DNA of 28,528 nucleotides, from the NCBI GenBank assembly GCA_013393545.1, contig JABXHG010000122.1:1-28528 (forward strand). Direction: 5' to 3'. Made by a program: the position numbers and the translations under genes. Source of the stretch: Alteromonadaceae bacterium. Its GTDB lineage: Bacteria; Pseudomonadota; Gammaproteobacteria; Pseudomonadales; Oleiphilaceae. Below the pieces are notes generated by a model, which was not told where the DNA came from, did no database searches, and was given only the letters and a program-made list of their open reading frames with translations. Below are positions 23,903 to 28,528 of the stretch, one piece after another (the stretch's first letter is position 1; the number at the start of each line of letters is the position of its first letter).

Positions 23903-25189
23903 ATGCAGCAGAACATTCTTTCCCAAATGCCGGCCTCCGGTTCCCAGCAGGATGTGGCGGCGAACCGCCCGGCCAACAGCAGCCGGGATCCGGAAACCGG
24001 TAGAAGCCGGTTTGATGAAGTGTCCCGTGCCCAGGAAAAGCGCCTGGAGCAGCAACGCCTTGAACAGCAGCGCGCGGATCAGCGCCGCATGGAAGAAAAA
24101 CGCGCCGATCGCCAGGCCCAGAGTGACCGGCTGGAAGAGAAGCGCGAGCAGCGGCGCGCTCAGGCCGCCGATGACCGTAAAGCGGATGAATCCCGCAACG
24201 ACAACCGTGCTGCCGACAAAAGCAATGACAAAACCGCCGAACGCGCGGACAAACCGGGAAAAAACAGCGATAAAGCGGACGATGCGGCTACTAACAAGGC
24301 CGGCGAAGCCAACAAGGGCAGCGGCAAAAAAGACGAGGCTGAATCCAGCAAGGGCCAGCGTGACACCGCCGCCACTGAAACATCCGCCGCAGGTTCTGAA
24401 AATGAACTTCTGGATGCCGAAGCCATGGCGCCTGTTACTTTTGCCATGCTGCAGACCATGACCGGCGGTGCACCAGCGCAGTCGGGCGAGGGCGTGGTTG
24501 CGGTGAACGCGGGAATGACCGGCCGGTCGGCTCTACAGGGTCTGTTGAACGGCCAACCCGGGCAACCGGGCGCCCAGCTGACCGACTTGCTATCGGCCAA
24601 CGTCAATACCGAAACGTCGCGCCCCATTGATCCAAGTACTTTGTTAAGTGCGCCTAAATTCGCGACCAGCCTGGAGCAGGCCGCCGGGCAGACGCTGCAG
24701 CCGGGCAAGCTGACCGCCGAGGGTGCCGTACCCCTGCGCAGTTACGCCACCTCGGTGGATGTGCCCGTCGGGCAGGCGGAGTGGGGTGACAAGGTCATGG
24801 GCAAACTCAGTTTTCTGACCGCCGCCAACATGCAGGAGGCGGAAATTCATCTGACGCCGCCGGACATGGGCCCGATGGAAGTGAAAGTGCGCATGCAGAA
24901 CGAGCAGGCCAATATCACCGTTCACTCCGCCAACCCGGTGGTGCGTGAGCAGCTTGAACAGAATTCGCACCGCCTGCGGGAAATGCTCGGGGACCAGGGC
25001 GTGGAGCTGGGCCAGTTCGACGTGGCGGACCAGTCCAGACAAGAACCGGGTGAGCAGGGCGACGGTCCCGGTGAAGGTGGTTCCGGCCAGAATAACGGTG
25101 CGGTAGCCGAGGCCGGAGAGGAAGAAGAGGTTGTCCGGAGCGGCGATCTGGATCTGGCCTGGAGCGGGGAAGTCGACACTTTTGTCTGA
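23903..25189 (+). CDS. fliK: FliK, hook-length control protein
   Basis: FliK is secreted during hook growth, measures hook length and switches export specificity through FlhB. The 428-residue protein has an N-terminal part of very biased composition: a Gln/Arg/Glu stretch (about 35-95), then a Lys/Asp/Ala/Asn-rich segment to about 180. The folded C-terminal domain carries EAEIHLTPPDMGPMEVKVRM (about 310-330) and VREQLEQNSHRLREMLGDQGVEL. A Gly/Glu-rich tail follows. This architecture is typical, and only the C-terminal domain is conserved in the family. The ATG at 23903 follows AAGAGG and lies just downstream of the sigma54 promoter; an in-frame TTG at 23864 would sit almost on the transcription start. 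Confidence 0.93.
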   Translation: MQQNILSQMPASGSQQDVAANRPANSSRDPETGRSRFDEVSRAQEKRLEQQRLEQQRADQRRMEEKRADRQAQSDRLEEKREQRRAQAADDRKADESRNDNRAADKSNDKTAERADKPGKNSDKADDAATNKAGEANKGSGKKDEAESSKGQRDTAATETSAAGSENELLDAEAMAPVTFAMLQTMTGGAPAQSGEGVVAVNAGMTGRSALQGLLNGQPGQPGAQLTDLLSANVNTETSRPIDPSTLLSAPKFATSLEQAAGQTLQPGKLTAEGAVPLRSYATSVDVPVGQAEWGDKVMGKLSFLTAANMQEAEIHLTPPDMGPMEVKVRMQNEQANITVHSANPVVREQLEQNSHRLREMLGDQGVELGQFDVADQSRQEPGEQGDGPGEGGSGQNNGAVAEAGEEEEVVRSGDLDLAWSGEVDTFV

Positions 25190-25250
25190 CCGCTGGCGCA
25201 AACCGGACCCCGAAACACCGACAATGGTCCGAATCTCTGCAATCCGCTTT

Positions 25251-25302
25251 GCCCCGACCCTCCGGCAGCGCTAAACTGCGTCCCTGAACCGGAGGGTGGG
25301 GC
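25251..25302 (+). other. Long inverted repeat in the fliK-fliL gap
   Basis: GCCCCGACCCTCCGG (25251-25265) pairs with CCGGAGGGTGGGGC (25289-25302) over 14 bp with a single bulged G. The 23-base loop contains a small GCAG/CTGC hairpin. Its 3' arm shares bases with the next hairpin, so the two cannot form together. Confidence 0.7.
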
Positions 25303-25319
25303 GTTCTGGCCCACCCTTT
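25294..25319 (+). terminator. Weak terminator-like hairpin before fliL
   Basis: GGGTGGG (25294-25300) pairs with CCCACCC (25310-25316), loop of 9, followed by only three T. It lies 105 bases after the fliK stop. It may attenuate readthrough from fliK but is a poor intrinsic terminator, and it overlaps the sigma54 element of fliL. Confidence 0.4.
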
Positions 25320-25322
25320 GCT
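25307..25322 (+). promoter_or_regulatory. Sigma54 promoter of the fliL operon
   Basis: TGGCCCACCCTTTGCT has the -24 GG and -12 GC in register and a TTTGCT downstream half. It lies 61 bases before fliL. The upstream half (TGGCCC) is less ideal than those of fleSR and fliK. A separate sigma54 promoter at fliL is usual in polar-flagellum systems. Confidence 0.7.
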
Positions 25323-25383
25323 TCGAACCCTGAAACCCTGCCCCGAAACCCCGGGGTGACGGAAAACTGACGAAGCGAACACC

Positions 25384-25887
25384 ATGGCAGAAAATACCAC
25401 ACCCGAGGAAGGCGCAACGCCGAAAAAAGGCAAGCTCAAACTGATCATCATGCTGGTGGTCATCATAGTACTGGCGGTTGCCCTGTCCATCGCCGGAACC
25501 CTCTGGTTTCTGGGTGGCGGCCTTCCCGGTATGGGAGGCGAGAGCGATGCCGACGCCGAGCCGGAGTTTGTCGCCAGCAGCTATGTCAATCTTGATGATG
25601 CCCTGGTGACCACGGTGCGCACTGAAGGACGGCAGCGTTACGCCCAGGTGTATTTGTCGTTCGAGGCCAAGGATCCGGAAGCGCTGGCCGCCGTGGAGCT
25701 GCACATGCCACTGCTGCGCAGCGAGCTGACCACCGTTCTGAGTAACACCGGTTTTACCGAGCTGCAGAGCCCGGAAGGTCGGGCGGCGCTGGCCAGCCAG
25801 ATGAGCGAAACCGTGAACCAGATACTCGAGCAGGAACAGGAACCCGCCATTGAAGGCGTGCTGTTCAGAAATTTTGTAGTGCAATGA
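25384..25887 (+). CDS. fliL: FliL, flagellar basal-body-associated protein
   Basis: FliL is an inner-membrane protein that rings or stabilises the stator near the MS ring. The 167-residue product has a charged cytoplasmic tail, one membrane helix (about 19-43, LIIMLVVIIVLAVALSIAG), a short Gly/Asp-rich linker, and a periplasmic domain of stomatin-like fold ending in the conserved VEGVLFRNFVVQ-type motif (here IEGVLFRNFVVQ). Length is typical. The ATG lacks a strong ribosome-binding site (GAAGCGAAC only). It opens the fliLMNOP segment, 41 bases before fliM. Confidence 0.95.
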   Translation: MAENTTPEEGATPKKGKLKLIIMLVVIIVLAVALSIAGTLWFLGGGLPGMGGESDADAEPEFVASSYVNLDDALVTTVRTEGRQRYAQVYLSFEAKDPEALAAVELHMPLLRSELTTVLSNTGFTELQSPEGRAALASQMSETVNQILEQEQEPAIEGVLFRNFVVQ

Positions 25888-25928
25888 TGGCCCGGGTCGG
25901 GTAAATCACATTCAGGGCAGGACCAGCT

Positions 25929-26927
25929 ATGCAGGACTTGTTGTCGCAGGACGAGATTGATGCCCTTCTCCACGGCGTGGACGACGGGGACATCGACACC
26001 TATGAGGAAACCGACGACACAGGCGTAAAACAGTACGACCTGGCCAGTCAGGACCGGATTGTCCGGGGCCGAATGCCCACGCTCGAAATGATCAATGAGC
26101 GTTTTGCCCGCTACACCCGCATCAGTCTGTTCAATCTGCTGCGCCGCAACGCCGATGTGTCCACCGGCGGCGTGCAGATTATGAAATTCGGCGAGTACGG
26201 CCATACCCTGTACGTGCCCACCAGTCTCAACCTGTGCAAGGTTCGCCCTCTGCGCGGCACTTCTCTGTTCGTGCTGGATGCCAAGCTGGTGTTCAAACTG
26301 GTGGACAACTTTTTCGGCGGTGAGGGTCGGCACGCGAAAATCGAGGGCCGGGAATTTACCCCAACCGAGACCCGGATCGTGCAGATGGTGCTTGACCAGG
26401 TATTCCACGACATGAAAGAAGCCTGGCACGCGGTCCTGCCGGTGGAGTTCGAATACCTTAGCTCGGAAGTGAACCCGGCCATGGCTAACATTGTCAGCCC
26501 CAGCGAAGTGGTGGTGGTCAGCACCTTCCATATCGAACTGGACGGTGGCGGCGGCGAGCTGCATTTTGCCCTGCCGTACTCGATGATCGAACCCATCCGG
26601 GACGTACTGGATGCCGGTGTTCAGAGTGACATTGATGACGTTGACGAGCGTTGGGTGAATGCCCTGCGAGAGGACATCAAGGAAGTGGAAGTGCCGGTCA
26701 ACACAACCGTTTGTCGCAGACGCATTTCGCTGCGGGAAATTGCCGGCCTGAAAGCCGGCGATGTCATACCGGTGGAAATTCCTGAATACCTGACCGTGAC
26801 CGCCAACGGCATTCCCGTCTACAGGGCCACGCTGGGAACTCGTGACGACAAACTGGCACTGCGCATACACGACCGGGTACACCTGCCCAAGGTCAAGAAA
26901 CAACTGAAGGTAAACCGCAATGGCTGA
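25929..26927 (+). CDS. fliM: FliM, flagellar motor switch protein
   Basis: FliM forms the middle of the C ring, binds CheY-P and sets rotation direction. The 332-residue product begins with the CheY-binding peptide LLSQDEIDALLHGV. A CheC-like middle domain follows, with ERFARYTRISLFNLLRR and the FFGG motif in NFFGGEGR. The C-terminal SpoA domain binds FliN and FliG (AGDVIPVEIPEYLTVTANGIPVYRATLG). Nothing is missing. The 3' end overlaps fliN by 8 bases. Confidence 0.98.
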   Translation: MQDLLSQDEIDALLHGVDDGDIDTYEETDDTGVKQYDLASQDRIVRGRMPTLEMINERFARYTRISLFNLLRRNADVSTGGVQIMKFGEYGHTLYVPTSLNLCKVRPLRGTSLFVLDAKLVFKLVDNFFGGEGRHAKIEGREFTPTETRIVQMVLDQVFHDMKEAWHAVLPVEFEYLSSEVNPAMANIVSPSEVVVVSTFHIELDGGGGELHFALPYSMIEPIRDVLDAGVQSDIDDVDERWVNALREDIKEVEVPVNTTVCRRRISLREIAGLKAGDVIPVEIPEYLTVTANGIPVYRATLGTRDDKLALRIHDRVHLPKVKKQLKVNRNG

Positions 26928-27426
26928 CGACGACAAGAAAGACGACCAGGAACTCAGCGAAGACGAAAAACTGGCGGCGGAATGGGAAGCTGCCATGGAA
27001 GAGTCCGGCGATGGCGACGGCGATAATCGTGAAGACGAATGGTCCGCGGCCATGGCGGAAGCTGAAGGCACAGATCAGGGGGGTGAGGACGACCATCAGG
27101 ACGTGCGCACTGCGCCCATGGAAGAGTTTGGGCCGGATGACGGACCCACCGGTGACGGCACCGCGCCGGATATGGATGTCATCATGGACATCCCGGTGAC
27201 CATTTCCATGGAAGTGGGCAATACCCAGATTCCCATCCGCAACCTGCTGCAGCTGAACCAGGGGTCGGTGATCGAACTGGACCGGCTGGCCGGCGAGCCG
27301 CTGGATGTACTGGTTAACGGCACCCTGATTGCTCACGGTGAGGTGGTGATGGTAAACGAAAAGTTCGGCATCCGCCTGACCGACGTCATCAGCCCGGGCG
27401 AACGTATTCGCCGGTTGCAGAAATAA
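26920..27426 (+). CDS. fliN: FliN, flagellar motor switch protein
   Basis: FliN forms the base of the C ring and receives the FliH-FliI export complex. The 168-residue product has the conserved C-terminal SpoA domain (about 86-168) with MDIPVTISMEVGNTQIPIRNLL, LNQGSVIELDRLAGEPLDVLVNG and KFGIRLTDVISPGERIRRL. The first 85 residues are a disordered, highly acidic and Gly-rich extension (runs of Asp and Glu), longer than in E. coli FliN (137 aa) and similar to the Pseudomonas type. The ATG is inside the end of fliM. Confidence 0.97.
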   Translation: MADDDKKDDQELSEDEKLAAEWEAAMEESGDGDGDNREDEWSAAMAEAEGTDQGGEDDHQDVRTAPMEEFGPDDGPTGDGTAPDMDVIMDIPVTISMEVGNTQIPIRNLLQLNQGSVIELDRLAGEPLDVLVNGTLIAHGEVVMVNEKFGIRLTDVISPGERIRRLQK

Positions 27427-27427
27427 C

Positions 27428-27874
27428 ATGCCACGGTGGTCCAGCTTTTTCGTCACGGCGTTGGCCAGTGCACCGGTGCTGGCCCAGGAAGCGGCTGACA
27501 ATGGTGGCTCGGAAACGGCCGCTCGCGCCCCGGACACCCTGGCCACGGTGTTGAGCCTGGGGGCGGGGCTGTTGGCGGTCATTGCCATCATTTACGGTTG
27601 CGCCTGGCTGATTCGCCGGATGACTGGCATGACCGGCATGAACAACAGCGCTATCCGGGTGGTATCGGTGATGGCCATTGGCGCCCGGGAACGTATTGCT
27701 CTGGTGGAAGTCGGTGGTCAGCAGATTCTGCTGGGCATCACCCCTAGCGCCATTCGGACCCTGCAGGTGTTTGAAGAGCCCGTGGTGGACGCCGGTAAAG
27801 CCCCGGACAGCGAGTTTGCCCGCCGTTTGCAGGGCATGATCGGCAAGACCTGGAACTCGAAAAGGAATCCCTAG
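27428..27874 (+). CDS. fliO: FliO, export-gate assembly protein
   Basis: FliO helps FliP assemble into the export gate. The 148-residue product has an N-terminal hydrophobic signal-like segment (SFFVTALASAPVLAQ), a short periplasmic stretch, one membrane helix (about 38-60, LATVLSLGAGLLAVIAIIYGCAWLIRR), and a small cytoplasmic beta domain with IRVVSVMAIGARERIALVEVGGQQILLGIT, which is the family signature. It starts one base after the fliN stop, and fliP starts 4 bases after it ends. Confidence 0.93.
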   Translation: MPRWSSFFVTALASAPVLAQEAADNGGSETAARAPDTLATVLSLGAGLLAVIAIIYGCAWLIRRMTGMTGMNNSAIRVVSVMAIGARERIALVEVGGQQILLGITPSAIRTLQVFEEPVVDAGKAPDSEFARRLQGMIGKTWNSKRNP

Positions 27875-27878
27875 GGCG

Positions 27879-28528
27879 ATGTTTGCCAAGACTTTCAAAA
27901 CCCTGTTCCCCGTCTTGATAATTCTGGCCGGCACGGCCTGGGCCCCGTTGGCGCTGGCCCAGGAAGCCTCCGGTATTCCGGGCATACCGGCGTTCACAGT
28001 GACGCCGGGCGAAGAGGGCAACGAGAAATACTCGGTCACCCTGCAGATTTTGGCGCTGATGACCGCGCTAACGTTCCTGCCGGCCATGCTGATGATGATG
28101 ACCTCGTTCACCCGCATTATCGTGGTGTTCGCCATCCTGCGCCAGGCGCTGGGCCTGCAGGCTACGCCGTCCAACCAGATTCTGCTGGGGCTGGCGCTGT
28201 TTCTCAGCATTTTCATCATGAAACCGGTATTGGAAGAGGCCAACGAGGTAGGCTTGCAGCCCTACCTGCAGGAAGAGGTCACCTCTTTGGAAGCGGTGAA
28301 GCTGGCCAGCGAACCATTCAAGAAGTTCATGCTTGAGCAGACCCGGGAAGACGAACTGGGTCTGTTCATGCGCATTTCCGATGTTCAGGACGAAACCGCG
28401 CAGGACGTGTCTTTCTTGGTGCTGATGCCGGCGTTTTTCACCAGTGAGCTGAAAACCGCCCTCCAGATCCGGTTCATACTGTTTTTCCCCTTTCTCCTCT
28501 CCCGCATGGTGGTGGCCTGTGTTTGGCT
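27879..28528 (+). CDS. fliP: FliP, flagellar export-gate protein (3' end cut by the window)
   Basis: FliP forms the core of the export gate with FliQ and FliR. About 216 codons are present. A signal peptide (cut near ALA at 27) leads to a short periplasmic segment, a first membrane region with LQILALMTALTFLPAMLMMM, and the invariant TSFTRIIVVFAILRQALGLQ and PSNQILLGLALFL motifs. The loop around EPFKKFMLEQTRE and LVLMPAFFTSELKTA follows. After about residue 193 the translation reads LQIRFILFFPFLLSRMVVACVW, where the family has a near-invariant FQIGF...PFLVIDMVVASVLM. The frame is kept, so substitutions rather than indels are indicated, probably base errors at the contig end. Confidence 0.95.
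   Translation, partial: MFAKTFKTLFPVLIILAGTAWAPLALAQEASGIPGIPAFTVTPGEEGNEKYSVTLQILALMTALTFLPAMLMMMTSFTRIIVVFAILRQALGLQATPSNQILLGLALFLSIFIMKPVLEEANEVGLQPYLQEEVTSLEAVKLASEPFKKFMLEQTREDELGLFMRISDVQDETAQDVSFLVLMPAFFTSELKTALQIRFILFFPFLLSRMVVACVW

Noticed and set aside
24009..24400. Repeat-rich charged region of fliK as a separate repeat or mobile insertion
   Set aside because: Biased Gln/Arg/Lys/Asp composition is normal for the FliK N-terminal half, and the reading frame is continuous.
25638..27071. Long antisense open frame opposite fliL, fliM and fliN
   Set aside because: The sense strand encodes three unmistakable motor proteins. The antisense product has no recognisable feature.

Overview
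The window is high-GC DNA from a gammaproteobacterium, most likely Marinobacter or a close relative. This rests on three things: Pseudomonas-type FleQ/FleS/FleR flagellar regulators, a lexA-sulA pair followed by the same two small hypotheticals seen beside Pseudomonas lexA, and a large fliE-to-fliP operon interrupted by an HsbA/HsbR/HptB-type switch. The genus is inferred from gene content and was not searched.

Layout. 1-228: tail of a tRNA array (Val-like fragment, Asp-like, Val-like) closed by a strong terminator. 348-5596: tamA-tamB, the outer-membrane translocation and assembly module. 5611-8043 (minus strand): a compact operon of a predicted amidoligase, a class-I glutamine-amidotransferase-like hydrolase and a secreted SIMPL-domain protein, whose substrate is unknown. 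8154-9325: lexA with its own promoter and tandem LexA sites, then sulA. 9333-10161 (minus): two conserved hypotheticals. 10324-15157: a small helical FliT/FleP-like gene, then the flagellar regulators fleQ, fleS and fleR. 15443-28528: fliE, fliF, fliG, fliH, fliI, fliJ, hsbA, hsbR, hptB, fliK, fliL, fliM, fliN, fliO and a 3'-truncated fliP.

How it works together. The sequence shows the expected flagellar cascade. A sigma70-like promoter precedes fleQ. Sigma54 (-24/-12) promoters with correct GG/GC spacing precede fleSR, fliE, fliK and fliL, so FleQ would switch on fleSR and the basal-body genes, with FleR acting later. The genes build the MS ring (FliF, FliE), the C ring (FliG, FliM, FliN), the export ATPase complex (FliH, FliI, FliJ), the hook-length ruler (FliK), the stator-associated FliL and the export gate (FliO, FliP). 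The partner-switch trio between fliJ and fliK is translationally coupled and probably ties flagellar output to a phosphorelay.

The least explained parts are the amidoligase operon divergent from lexA, a perfect 26-bp palindrome inside hsbR, and two mutually exclusive hairpins overlapping the fliL promoter region. Bases near both window edges look unreliable: the tRNAs and the end of fliP depart from family-invariant positions in a way that suggests base-calling error at contig ends. No mobile element, CRISPR array or integrase was seen, and there is no gene-free stretch longer than 300 bases.
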